DNA of 64,000 nucleotides, taken from NCBI GenBank assembly GCA_035235625.1, contig CP141144.1, positions 30,935,014 to 30,999,013 on the forward strand, in the 5' to 3' direction. Each line of letters begins with the position of its first letter. The first letter of the stretch is position 1. Below, in pieces: positions 44,600-55,760 of this stretch. This DNA comes from Saururus chinensis. Its lineage: Eukaryota > Streptophyta > Magnoliopsida > Piperales > Saururaceae. The translations under genes and the position numbers were made by a program. The notes beneath the pieces were generated by a model. It was not told where the DNA came from and made no database searches. It saw only the letters and a program-made list of their open reading frames with translations.

Positions 44600-46760
44600 A
44601 TTTTTCAATGCTCACTGATCACCAATTCAGAGAGTTTGAATGTTATAAGAAATTATGAAATAGATTCAGTTCAACATGTGAACGAAGCCAAAAAGCTGTT
44701 TTATTGCAGCCTGCAGGAAATCTCTCGTCGTCCGGAATCGGGATTATGGAAAGTGCAACAGGTTTTTCTGGAAGGAGACATCCACTCAATTACCTTCGAG
44801 TGCCTTTGCATTCGATCTTGGAGAATAAAGTGCCCTATTTTATTCTATTATCTGATCTATTAAAAAGAAAATTGCATGATGGAAAGGAAAGTTATTATAT
44901 ATGTCAAGTTGGGTCATACTTCAAAATATTCTCTTGAGCATGCCAATCTATCTGTTTTCAGCTCTTGCCCTTCCGGTAAGTATTAATAAAATTGAATTTT
45001 TTTTTGCTAACTTCATTTGGGGCTCTACTGAGTTTTGTTAGAGGAAACACTGGAACAGCTATTTAAATCTATGCAGACCGACTTCTAAAGAAGGAAAAGA
45101 CTTCAAAAGCTGAAAGATATTATAGATGCTTTGGTTGTAAACTAGTGTGACGGCTGCTGACAAAAAATTCAATTTTGTCAGCCTTTATGAAACACAGATA
45201 TGTTAAAAAAGCTACTCTATCCCTGAAATATTAATAGCTATATTTGAAAAATAATAGTTTTTATTGAACGGTGAAACCCACATCTAAGAGAGGAAAAATA
45301 AGCTTTTGATGCACTTTTTTAAGTTTCCAACCACTTAAATTTAGCAAAATAGAGCTATTAATATAGAATAAATTTTTAGTAAAATAGAGCTATTAATTTA
45401 GGATGGAGAGAGTACCATTCTTCAATCTAGAAGGAAAACTGGCTATATAGTCGGACTTGGGTAGCATATGCCGATTGAAGAACCCTGTCATTCAAACCAG
45501 CCTCCATACTTCTCAGTGATGGATTTGGAAACCAGATCTTGGAGATTGATTTACAGCTAAATCTGCGTGGACCATTATTAACTTGCTTAAAACAGTGTCG
45601 AACCCTTTGCTGCCCCCAAAATTTTCAATTATCAAGCTTCTTGCTTGCTAAATGGTTGAATTCCAGTGGAGGAGAATGTTCGAATGTCTGTAATTCACTT
45701 AGGCTCTAAATGTTCTTGTTGTGGCACTCCTAAATGTGAGACGATAGAACATGTCTTCAATAAAGGTATCATTGCAAATCAAATATGAAAGTTCATTCAT
45801 GATTTTTATGGTGTAGGAAATTCTTTTAATGGTAATTTAAATCCTAGACTCGAGGTTTTTACATTTATAATATCCAAGAAATCAGTACTAACCTTCCATT
45901 GTTATTTGGTTCGTATGGAGGGCTAGATATGCTTCTAAGTTTGATAGTTTTATATGCTTCTAAATTAATTATGTGGAACAACGCCGATCGGCTGAGAATG
46001 CTATCCTCTCCCTAGCTCCACCCATTTGTCATTTGACAGGTAAAGAAAGATATATTGCTGAGAAATTTTTCCTAAATATCGCTTCTTTCATAACTCCAAT
46101 GCTTCTCACTGTGAGATGGTTGTCACCTCCTAATGCTTGCTACAAATAAAATGTTGTTGGAGCTTCAAAAGGTAATTCAGGTTTGTCTGGAGGCGGGGGA
46201 ACTATTTGAAATAAAAATAAGGAAGTATGTTTTGGTTTTTATCAATTTTATGATTTTCAAACAAGTTTGATCTCCAAAGCAAATGCTATGGCCTTCCAAC
46301 TACCTGCCGCTTATATGAATCTGACTTCCTATTATTGGTTTCAATGGTGAATGAGATGTTTAGATGGCCTTGGAAGATTCAAGTTGTTCTTCATGAGATT
46401 ACAGCAGTGAGGGATTTGCATCACATATCCATTCCCCACGTCTTCATTGAAACAAATTGTATTGCTGATTGTTTGGTGAATATGGCGTGTGAGAGAAAAG
46501 TCTTCTACTGTATTCCTTAACATCCCATCCCACTTTTGTCGTCTCAAGGGAGATATACCACAGATAGCTTTGGATTATGGAATTTCCAAGTCTGTTTTTA
46601 GATTTTGTTATGGTTAATCTTATACATTATCTGCCTTCAGTAGGTGTGTGATGTCTTTAGTTGGTGTCTGGCTGTTACTTAGATATTACTGGTTTTTCAC
46701 TCAAAGGGCAAGTCCTGATGTCCTCTCTTATGCAAGCTCCTTTCTGTTTTTTTTATCTTA
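44600..46760 (+). pseudogene. LINE (non-LTR) retrotransposon, 3' part, decayed
   Basis: The plus strand shows the C-terminal part of a plant LINE polyprotein: 'YEIDSVQHVNEAKKLFY' (about 44,645); 'ESATGFSGRRHPLNYLRVPL' (about 44,750); 'MPIYLFSALALPVS' and 'LFANFIWGS'-type text (about 44,940-45,040), the thumb/linker region of the reverse transcriptase; a zf-RVT-type block with 'GSKCSCCGTPKCETIEHVF' (about 45,700); and an RNase H-like domain from about 46,160 ('GNSGLSGGGG') to 46,500 ('ETNCIADCLVNMA'). LINEs copy their RNA directly into a nicked target. The catalytic fingers/palm and endonuclease are missing, typical of 5'-truncated copies. Stops and a MITE insertion at 45,213 break it. The T-rich end near 46,780 may mark its 3' tail. 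Confidence 0.85.
45213..45414. mobile_element. Stowaway-like MITE inside the LINE
   Basis: The left end tactctatccctgaaat and the right end, read inverted, tactctctccatcctaaat form imperfect terminal repeats that continue as 'taatagctatattt' / 'taatagctctatttt'. The element is about 200 bp, AT-rich and bounded by TA, as for Tc1/mariner MITEs. The right arm contains the block aaaatagagctattaat twice, an internal duplication. Confidence 0.75.
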
Positions 46761-47611
46761 AGTTTTTTTTTCATTTTTTTTAACAAAAAGACTTGGAGTC
46801 GAAGCGTGGAATGAGTCCTCGATAAGGAAGCAAAATTCACATTTTTTAACAGCCGAACGTTGGTCAACCGAACGATGACAACAATCTTACGTTTGTTAGA
46901 AGCATTGTTTCCATATACGGTCCAGCCGAACGTTGTTTAACTGAACATGATTTCTACATACGAAAGGCCTCTCCCATCCTTCTCCAATGATCAGGCACAA
47001 CTTCCACAACACCAGGTCCATACCAACATGCTCATATACTGGAATAAATTACAAATAATCGCTTTTATTTATGGGCTAGGTTGTATTTAATTGGGAAGAA
47101 AAACATTAAGTTTTGTTCAAAACTTGAAATTTTATTTTTGCAATCATTAAAAAAAGAAAGAATTTTCGTTGTTTAAAGTTGAAACTAATTTTGCATATAT
47201 AGAATCTAATAAATTGCGTTGTAATAAAAATATGATCAAACAGCTTGAAGATAATTGTCGTTGATGTAAGTCAGAAAGAACTTGAGGGAACAACAAGTTT
47301 TGAAGACCTCCCTAGACATTCCCAGGCCATGATATGGTGATCGGGAGTGCCCTCTCTTGCCTAAAAAATTGTCGTAGTGCTTGTAGATTGATCATATTAA
47401 GAGTCAATTTGAAATAGTAATTGGAATTTTCAATTTAGATCGAAGTTTTCCATGGGTGTATTAAGGAAGGACTTATAATTTCGTAGTTTGTGTTCGTTTG
47501 GTAGACCTTATATTATTGATCTACACTCAAGCCCGATAATCAAAATATTTTGTGAGAAATTTAAAGGCGATCATTACATCAGAGATAAGACTAAAGATAC
47601 AAAAGCATGTA
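46761..47611. other. Unassigned DNA after the LINE
   Basis: Contains a short repeated phrase (ccgaacg...tt, three times between 46,850 and 46,960). No gene recognised. Confidence 0.35.
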
Positions 47612-48031
47612 TCAGCCTAAGGAGAAGGGGGAGAAATCGTAAAAGCCAGGGTCTAGAATAAGGATCTGAAATACAAAATTTCCACATACATACAGATCAA
47701 CAGCCACTGAAAAAATCCAGAGAGAGAAAGAGTGAAAGAGGCTGGATTTTGCCCTGATGAAAACCACCAGTGTCATGTGAGGCCATGAGATACTGAAGGG
47801 AGATGCATGATCTCTGATGTCATAGTTGTTTTTATTGCCATGACCAAGCAGTGTTAGAAGTAGCATTAGAACAATCCCCTCCAACTGTGATAGAACAGCC
47901 AGCTGATAGTTAACTGTTGAGCCATTTTTAGGTATGGACAATGGAATCCCCAATGGTAATGGGCCAGTGAATCCAAGGATGACTGTCCTCTGAATATTAC
48001 TGTCTTTAGTATATAAGGCCAGCATTGCCAA
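47612..48031 (-). CDS. Unrecognised 139-residue open frame, uncertain
   Basis: This minus-strand frame starts with ATG and has balanced composition and several hydrophobic stretches (for example LEGIVLMLLLTLLG near residue 51 and LWIFSVAVDLYVCG near residue 104). No family motif is recognised. It lies downstream of MIR399 on the same strand, about 600 bp past the hairpin, so it may simply be part of, or follow, the primary microRNA transcript. It could equally be a decayed exon of an unknown membrane protein or a chance frame. I give it low weight. Confidence 0.2.
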   Translation of the reverse strand: MAMLALYTKDSNIQRTVILGFTGPLPLGIPLSIPKNGSTVNYQLAVLSQLEGIVLMLLLTLLGHGNKNNYDIRDHASPFSISWPHMTLVVFIRAKSSLFHSFSLWIFSVAVDLYVCGNFVFQILILDPGFYDFSPFSLG

Positions 48032-48647
48032 TGGAAGAACAATAGAAGTTTGCTTTATAAGAGTTATTTGGCAGAGGTTGCCAACATTGCAGAATGGTCT
48101 GTGGAGTGAGCATAGCCTGGCAAAGAAGTGCCTTTTTAACGGACATGAGCATAATCTGAACTGCTCAGGGATCTGTTATGCTCCTTTGCGGCGCAAATGC
48201 AACTTCTGTCTCAATAACTTTGACTAGGCCACAGAACTGCATTGAACTGACACAATTATGTCACATTGATCAGAAATGAATTAGATCTTGAATGAGTGTT
48301 GAAAAAAGCTTGAACCTACAGGTGTGTGACCTTCAAAGGAAAATTAAAAACAGTAAAGCAGTTAAGGCGTAAGCCTCCTCACCTTGTTATTAATCTAACA
48401 TGAATGAGACCTAAAATAAACAGAATAATACTTAGATAAACGTGAAACACCCAGTAAAAAGGTATATGTGATATGAACAAATAAAATTATTTTATGAGAA
48501 AAATTCAAGTAATTATATGCAACTAACATTTGCACCTTACCCTTATTTGACTGTACATTCCATCTCTGAAAAAGCCAAAATTTGCCCGCTGCCATAGAGC
48601 AGTTCTAAACTTCTAATGCATAAGATGCTACCTGGGAAGGAGAATGG

Positions 48648-48668
48648 CAGGGCAAATCTCCTTTGGCA
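48648..48668 (-). ncRNA. miR399: Mature miR399 segment
   Basis: 21 nt, beginning with U as preferred by AGO1, located on the 3' arm of the hairpin. Sites complementary to this family normally occur several times in the 5' UTR of PHO2 mRNA, and the mimic IPS1/At4-type RNAs bind it. No target lies in this window. Confidence 0.93.
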
Positions 48669-48720
48669 GGAAAGCCCAAGAGCGTGCAGACGGTGCTGCA
48701 GGTTTGCCGTGCATATGGCC

Positions 48721-48742
48721 TGCCAACAGGAGATTTGCTCTG
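48721..48742 (-). ncRNA. miR399 passenger-strand (star) segment
   Basis: 5' arm of the hairpin, gagcaaatctcctgttggca on the minus strand plus flanking bases. Pairs with the mature segment, with one A-C mismatch near one end and a single-base bulge near the other. The exact ends are inferred from 2-nt overhangs and are not certain. Confidence 0.75.
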
Positions 48743-48790
48743 TGATTCACCTTTCAGACATGTGCTGAGCTGAGACTCTAACAACAATCC

Positions 48791-48798
48791 TTATATAG
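48791..48798 (-). promoter_or_regulatory. TATA box of MIR399
   Basis: CTATATAA on the minus strand, about 35-40 bases before the base of the hairpin stem. This predicts a transcription start near 48,760-48,766, immediately before the foldback. Confidence 0.75.
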
Positions 48799-48813
48799 CC
48801 TGGCCTTCTCGTC

Positions 48814-48821
48814 GCATATGC
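48814..48821. promoter_or_regulatory. P1BS motif (PHR1 site), proximal
   Basis: GCATATGC fits GNATATNC, the palindromic binding site of PHR1-type MYB factors that drive phosphate-starvation genes. It lies about 16 bp upstream of the TATA box. Confidence 0.75.
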
Positions 48822-48836
48822 CCTTGCCTGAGCTAC

Positions 48837-48844
48837 GCATATCC
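48837..48844. promoter_or_regulatory. P1BS motif (PHR1 site), distal
   Basis: GCATATCC also fits GNATATNC and is 23 bp from the proximal copy, start to start. Paired P1BS sites close to the TATA box are typical of strongly phosphate-regulated MIR399 genes. Confidence 0.7.
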
Positions 48845-48849
48845 GCCGG

Positions 48850-50955
48850 AGGCACCACTTTGTCATCTTTTTTTATCACAATTCTCCACATCTCATGCAA
48901 AAGTGGTGGCATCCCTTTCAGTGCTGCCCTACCACAAGCAAAGCTTGAGCAAGAAAGATGCCCTCAAATGGTAGATGCCATGTTCCGGTGGTAGATCCCA
49001 TGCACACTGTCGAAAATGGTAAATCTAAAACTTATTGTCACGTAAAACATTTATTTTGAAACACCTTAAATAGTCTTATGAACCGTAAAGAAAGCATGGA
49101 GACTTAGGATCCGCATTTCATGTGTAACAACCCAAAAAAAAGGTCTCTAGCGGTAACACTTTGGGAGTAATAATAGTCCACACATTCCAATCTTTACTTG
49201 TCCTTTCGGATGCCCAAGAGGTAGGAAGAGTTTTTCCTATTCTCCATTGACAATGAGCCTAGTGCAAGCTACGCATAAGAACCCTTCATTAACAAAATCG
49301 ACAGCACACAAACTAATGCATGTAATATTGTCTGCTAGCGTGTGCGCCATAGATCTTAAATGTAAAGGGCTTCTATGCATCGGTTACGCTAAGCTCATTG
49401 TTAGTGAGAAGCATGAAAAATATTGACGTTAACATGCGTTAGCTTGTGCACCATCATTTTTAAATATCATGGGCTTTCATGTGCGGGTTATACTAGACTC
49501 ATTGTGAGCGAGAAGCATGAAAAACTCTTTCCAGCATGTGTAGGTGATCTAGCCCGACCGGGTTCCATAACAAGAGTTCATAACAATGGTGCGTAGGAGT
49601 CTTAGTAGTGCATATAAAGGCCTAACATGGTATATACCTATACAGTAGTAAGAGGTAGAAATGGAACAAACGGACTAGATATTCGAATAATCAGTCTAAG
49701 TAGGTTAAATGGAGAATTAGTCACTCAGACATGGTCGGGCAGTATAACAATCAGTTAATAAATCATTCGATCAGTGGTTCAATTGTTCAATCAATCAGAC
49801 AACCAAATAAACATTTGGACAGTCGAACATGTCTAACTAATTAACGCCTAATTGTCCAATTATCACCCCTACACAATCAGAACATGGTCACCTAGTAACT
49901 ATATATTACGTTAGACCTCTGTGTACCATTCTAGGTTACCTAAACATTTCCCCCTTGCTGTCCCTAGCTTTCAACCCTGAAGCATGGTTTAGGCCTCTAT
50001 GTGAAACTTATCCCCTAGACTACTCAGCAAAAATTACTTCTCACAAGGCCATCTCAAGGACAAGCACTAATGATGATTTAAGTATGGCCCACACGTAGGG
50101 CCTACTTCTATTGGGCCCTTGGAAAGAGAAGATAATACATTTAAGGCCCAATGGTGCAGGGATGGGATTAACGGTACTAATGTCTCTCAATGAATCCAAT
50201 TGTACACATGCATAGCTTTTTTCTCTTGTGATTTACACTACTAAATGCACAGAATATAGGGCAAAGTAATGAAAAAGGAACTCCCTACTTCTTTAGCACT
50301 AGTTTCAAAAAATTCCAGCATAATTGCTTCAATGAAAGAAACATGTTTTGATACAAGTCCTAATGGCATAAACATAAATGGCATAAACATAAATAAAAGA
50401 AGTCCAACTATAATTAACTAAGATCTAGGCAATAAAGAATGGATAACATAAGCAAGAAAAGGCCTAAATAAATAAAAGATACGGAATTGAGACTCTTAAT
50501 AGAGAAAATGACTTAGAAGAAAGCAATCCAGAACAAGAAGCTCAATTTAAGATATAATCCAAGCTTATCCTAGAACCAACCAATCGTTCATGCGTGTTAT
50601 TGTTTGCACAAATTATTGGATCAATCAATCACCCAACACACTGATTGATCGATATACGTACTGGAATATGACAATAAGGCAAATGATAGATCACTTATAG
50701 CCTCCGATCAATCCAACAAGTTATAGTCCAATGCCCGATTGATTGCTCCTAAGAACCCAATCAATCGCTCGAGGTGCTAGACTTTGCAGCGTAAAATGGC
50801 AATAGGAGAGCAATTGCTCCTGACCCTAACAATCACTCAACCGTTCTGTCATACATTCAACTCTAAGAGTTTAATATCTGTCTAATCGTCCTAGTGCATT
50901 ACTAGAATCCTCATAAAGCTAGTGCCTAGCAAGAGCAAGAATTAAGAGTAGTTCT
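48850..50955. other. Upstream of MIR399: promoter-distal DNA and possible LTR fragment
   Basis: From about 49,125 the text tgtaacaaccc, later 'cccgaccgggttcc' (49,553) and 'catataaagg' (49,611), resembles LTRs of plant Gypsy elements, but no boundary or partner was found. At 50,580-50,830 several ATCAATCA/GATCGAT-type motifs occur, as in the LTRs at 22 and 26 kb. No gene was recognised. Confidence 0.3.
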
Positions 50956-51570
50956 AACCTCTATGTGCAGGAATTTGTATATATGGCAACAAAAATAAAA
51001 ACCTAATCTCATGCACATACATGATCAATCTATTAATAATTCAAACAACAAGCATGTAAGTTAATACAATATTTATTAAGTAGAAAATCCTAACAAGGGT
51101 AAAAAAACCATGACAACCACTCTTAGCCTAAAATTAATGCACTAACAAGTAAGACATTACATGACACAACAAACTACTAATCTCTCATCAAGATTCTAAT
51201 ACAACTCCCTCTAGTACAAATCTCCTTTTCATCTTGTTACTAGTCTTCCTCTCTAAGTCTTGAAGTCTTATCCATTTTTGCTTTGTCTTTGTTTCTTCAT
51301 AATCTCCTCAATCAAGCTCCTATTGATTGCTTATTTAACTTGGAGTTTCTTTAACCCCCTATTGAAGACTTGGGTTACAATCTCATCAAGTTCATGTGTG
51401 AAAATTACTCTTTGTTGTGTCACATACAAATCAATCACCATTAAAACTAATCACTCAAGCACAATTATAATTTTGATGAAAAACTAAAGCAAAAGGACTC
51501 TCCATTTTTTCTCTAAAATTATAGGTTTTCTTCTATTAAATTTTGTATTAACTTAGATTTATGTAGGTGA
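50956..51570 (-). repeat. Partial copy D of the 22-27 kb LTR family
   Basis: Resembles LTR copy C over several blocks in the same order: 'catgcaagataacac' against 'catgtaagttaatac'; 'aaaacctaacttgggtaaaaa' against 'aaaatcctaacaagggtaaaa'; and 'aaattaatgcac' in both. It is diverged and incomplete. The right part runs into the CACTA block. Confidence 0.5.
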
Positions 51571-51597
51571 TTAAGTCGGATTAGGTCATAGACTGCA

Positions 51598-53640
51598 ATT
51601 AGGAACACTAAAAACTGATATTTGTGACGCATAATTAAGCGTCACAAAAACAATAACTATTAGCAACATTTTTAATAAGCGTCGCTATTACTATAATTAT
51701 TAACGACGCATAATACCAAGCATCGCTAATTATATTTCAATTAGCAAAGCATACAATAAGCGTCACTAAAAGATATTTTTTAAAAAAAAAGTAAAAATAT
51801 TACTATTAGCAATACTTTAGCAAAAGTGTCGCTAATAGTTTTAACAATACCAACACTAATTACATGGCATTGCTAATAGTTATGAATTAAAAAAAATAAA
51901 TATTATTAGCGACGCACATCATATATATCACTAATAGGGTAGGTATTAGCGATGCATATTGTTATGCGTCGCTAATAATATTTATTTTATTTCTTTTTTA
52001 AAAATTTTAAAATTAATTTTAAAAAATAAAAAATTGAAATTAGAGGAGAGATAAAGAGAGGAGTGGGAAAGAGAGGAGAGAGGAGAGGAGAGAGAGGAGA
52101 GAGAAGAGGAGAGAAAGGGAGAGGGAGAGAGAGGAGAAAGAAGAGGAGAGGAGAGAGAGGGAGAGCAGAGAGAGGAGAGGGAGAGGAGAGAGAGGGAGGG
52201 AAGTGAGAGGGAGGAGAGAGAGGAGAAATAAAATAAATATTTTAAAATTAGTTTTTAAAAATTATTATATTTTAAAAATAAAAAAATTAAAATAAATATT
52301 ATTAACAATGCATGAAAATATACATTGCTAATTGGGTAGGTATTAGCGAAGCATATTAGTATGTGTCACTAATACCTGGTCTATTAGTGTAAATATTAAT
52401 ATGCATCACTAGTAGTATTTATTTTATTTATTTATTTATGTTAAAAATTAATTTTAAAAATAAACAATTGAAATTAGAGGAGAAATAGTGTGTAGAAAGA
52501 GAGGAGAGAGAAGAGGGGGAGAGAGGAGAGAAAGAGGGTGGAGAGAGGGAGGAGAGAGAGAGGGAGGAGAGGAGAGAGAGGAGAGAGGGAGGAAAGGAGA
52601 GAGAGGGAGGAGAGAGAGAGAAGAGAGGAGAGGAGAGAGAGAGGGAGAGAAAGAGGGTGGAGAGAGAGAGGGAGGAGAGGAGAGAGAGGGAGAGGAAAGG
52701 GTGATTAATAAATTTTTAATTTTTTAATAATTTTTTATAATTTATTACTATTTAAAAAATTGAAATAAATATTATTAGCAATGCATAGAAATATATGTCG
52801 GTAATAGGATAGGTATTAGCAACATATATTATTATACGTCACTAATACCTGGTCTATTAGCGACACATAGTATTTATTTTATTTAATTTTTAAAAATAAA
52901 AAAATAAAATGAGAGGAGAGATAGTGTGTAGAGAGATAGGAGAGAGGAGAGGGAGAGAGCGAAAAGAGAGAGGGAGAGGGAGAGAGAGGAGAGAGAGAAG
53001 GTGGAGAGAGAAAGGGAGGAGAGAGAGGAAAGGGATATTAAGTAATTTTTCTATTTTAAAAATAAAATAAATTTTATTTGCGATGCATAAAAATATACAT
53101 TGCTAATAGGGTAGGTATTAGTGACATATAAACATATACATCGCTAATACCTGGGTGTATTAGTGATGCATATTACTATGCATCGCTAATGGTATTTAGT
53201 TTATTTCTATTTTTTATTTTTAAAATTATTTTTTAAAATTAAAAAATTAAAATTAGAGGAGATAGTGTGTAGAGAGTGAGGAGAGAGGAGAGGGAGAGAG
53301 AGGGTGGAGAGAGAGGACAGATTAGGAGAGAGCAAGAGAGAGGAGAGAGAAAGAGAGGGAAGAGAGAGAGAGGGAGAGGGCGTGAGAGAGGAGAGGGAGA
53401 GGAGAGAGAAGAATGAGAGATTAATTAATTTTTTATTTTTAAAAATAAAAATTGAAATTAGAGGAGAGATGTGTGTGGAAAGAGAGGAGAGAGGAGAAAG
53501 GAGAGAGAGGGTGGAAAGGAGAGAGAGAGCGAGAGCGAGGAGAGGAGAGAGAGGGTGGAGAGAGGGACATAGAGAGGAGAATGGAGAGAGAGGGAGGAGA
53601 GGAGAGAGAGGGAGGAGATGCAGAGAGGGGAGAAAGTACT
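51598..53640. mobile_element. CACTA-type element remnant with repeated GA-rich modules
   Basis: From 51,600 the sequence 'aacactaaaaactgatatttgtgac' follows the left subterminal sequence of the complete terminus at 62,134, without the first ~40 bp. The rest is a series of modules: 'tattagcgatgcatatt...atgcgtcgctaat' palindromes, then an AT-rich stretch, then a GA tract. GA tracts lie at about 52,040-52,225, 52,478-52,700, 52,912-53,035, 53,255-53,430 and 53,458-53,635. No transposase was seen. Open frames in the GA tracts (Glu/Arg/Gly repeats) are by-products. Confidence 0.65.
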
Positions 53641-55760
53641 TTTGACATCCTCGATTTTTCTACACCTTTCAATAAATTTTATTCTATTTTCTTCTTGTAT
53701 TTTTAATAAGGAAATTTGACGCTTTGGCATATTTATTTTCATAATTGTCCTCGGTATTCATAACCGTAGAATTGGGAGTGGTTTAAGTTGCAGGTCATGA
53801 AGCTCGACGTGCCACATAAACTTTCGACACAAAAATGGGAGAGAAAAGATAGAGAAGAAATTGTAGAAAAAAGATCAGATCGGGCACGCCCTGCCCATGA
53901 ATAGTGAAGGGGGAAGCCCCCTTTCCACTATAAGGCCAGAGGGGCCATCACTATCGGTTGCCAGCTACCGCCTTGTCGGCTTCAGTTTGGCAATGCCGCC
54001 ACCATCACCCTGGCCTGGCCACACCAGCCGCCGGCCCTCTTCCTCCCTCTTTCCCAATTCCTATCCGCTGAGTCGCGCCTTCAATTTTTTTCTTGATCCA
54101 CCACCGCCTCCGACTGCTTGGTCTCCAGCACACAACCACGTTTTCACCCTGGCCTTGACGACATCTGAGCACTGCCATATTGGGCTCCCTTGTGTTGATC
54201 GGTCCCGAGTCATTTGATTGGCCAACTATGTCAAAGTAAAGTTTGCCCCATTTTCTCTAGCGGCATTCATTTTTTACTACCAGACGTTGGATGACATCGG
54301 GTCAATGTCCATTCAGCTCTCCATGATCTGGTGACTGTTGAATCACCGTTGTCTCCCAGGTCAGGCCTCAGCCCCGTCCGGTCATTTGTGGCCCAACGAC
54401 AGTGTGTCTATGACCCTAGTTCGGCACATTGTTGCCCCCGATTAAATTGAGCCCTTTTGTTCCTTCTGATTGCGAGTTCGTTGTCAGTCAGCAAATAGCC
54501 GCAACTAACGACTTGGCCCAACAACAGCAAGGAGTTGCTGTTCTTGGCCTCCCCTTTACCCCTTCTGCCCAAACCAGATGCCACCAAGCTTTGGGGTACA
54601 TCTCTGATCTCTATCAGATGACTTGCCTCATCCCAGGGACAACCTATCTAGCATGACAATGCGTAGACTTAGGCCGCATGTTAGACCAACGTGGGCTCAG
54701 CCCTATGACAGCAAGGGCCAACACTTTTGGCCCTATTCCACCTCTGCACCCCACTTTCTCTTACACACAACCCAAAACTAGTGGGAAAATTCCCCGGTTC
54801 CCTATCCTTCCAAGGGGAAGAGCATTGTCGACCACTGGCCTTTAGCCAGCGAAGCTTGGTTGTTGTCATGCCCCGATTCTTTGCCTTAAGCCGTGCTTGA
54901 TGCACAATTGCTCGTACAATGGTTTGGTGGTGCGTAGCAATTGGAAATTATGCCGCCTTTGTCAGCCACCTTCCCCAGGCACTTAGTGCCTCCAACTTTT
55001 GTTTAGGAGACCACAACTTTTGTTTAGGGAACCACCACTGACGAACTGAACCTTAAGCCTTTCGTGACTGACCACCCTAACCCCCTAAGAGACCACCCTT
55101 TATAGGTTTTAGCCGTGATAGTGCATGCATACACTGTTCAACAGCCAATCCCACCCGTGAGTGGTTGGATCCTACTCTCACCAGCCTGAGTCTCTTCAGA
55201 ACCCACCGACAACCTATCCTCCTTTATGGTTCTCCTTTTACCTTGCACACTTGTGTCGTGTGTGAAGTTTAGGCTAAAGGCATCGCCTTTGTGGCATATG
55301 ACGATTAAATGACACAACCACTAGGCAATATGGCCACTAAAGCCCTCCTCTATCTCTCCTATGTCCATGAGTATGCAACCAAGCCCTCTGCCCTGTTGTG
55401 AGGCTTCGACAAAGCTAAATCATTGATGTTGGATGTGGTCCATGGTCAATTTTAATGTCTTGTGGTCAACAAAGTGTATTTAGTAGTTGGCCGATCTCCA
55501 ATTAGTCACCTCCCATTCCATGGTCACTTTTGCTATTTCTATTGGCACGACCTTGTGTCCAGCCACCCTAGTGCGCCCAATCTTTTGCTTCGAGTGAAAT
55601 TAGCCCAACCATGCTAAGATTAATTCTATAGTCTCTAACAATCCTCAGGACATCAACTTTCTCAGTGTGATACTTTTGGGCACTGATTCAGCCCTCGACA
55701 CCACCACCATCGTGTACTCGCCATCAAACTCATATGGCTTACGAGGTAGGGGACCATGAA
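53641..55760. other. GC-rich unidentified region
   Basis: About 2.1 kb, clearly richer in C and G than its surroundings, with many short plus-strand frames (53,897-54,217; 54,429-54,656) and stop codons every 50-100 residues. Composition suggests decayed coding or LTR DNA, possibly a Gypsy or Copia gag, but I recognise no motif. A similar GC-rich stretch lies at 43,320-44,150. Confidence 0.35.

Larger units (their letters stand above)
48634..48757 (-). ncRNA. MIR399: MIR399 precursor hairpin
   Basis: On the minus strand the 3' arm contains a 21-nt segment (plus-strand 48,648-48,668) that starts TGCCAAAGGAG and ends TTTGCCCTG with one A between, identical to the conserved plant miR399 of the 'GAUUUG' subtype as I know it. 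The 5' arm (48,721-48,742) pairs with it over 19-20 bases with one mismatch and one bulge. The stem extends outward (gaat with attc, ggaagg with cctttc) and the loop is about 50 nt. The mature RNA sits on the 3' arm, as in known MIR399 genes. It guides cleavage of PHO2/UBC24 mRNA, raising phosphate uptake and translocation under phosphate starvation. The promoter motifs just upstream agree with this role. Function of this copy is inferred. Confidence 0.93.

Noticed and set aside
52488-52727. Open frames of 60-110 residues rich in Glu, Arg and Gly (plus strand) or Ser, Leu and Pro (minus strand) in GA tracts, also at 53,304-53,742, 62,462-62,692 and 63,604-63,943
   Set aside because: They exist only because the GA repeats lack stop codons in several frames at once. 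Composition follows the repeat and no start context or domain is present.
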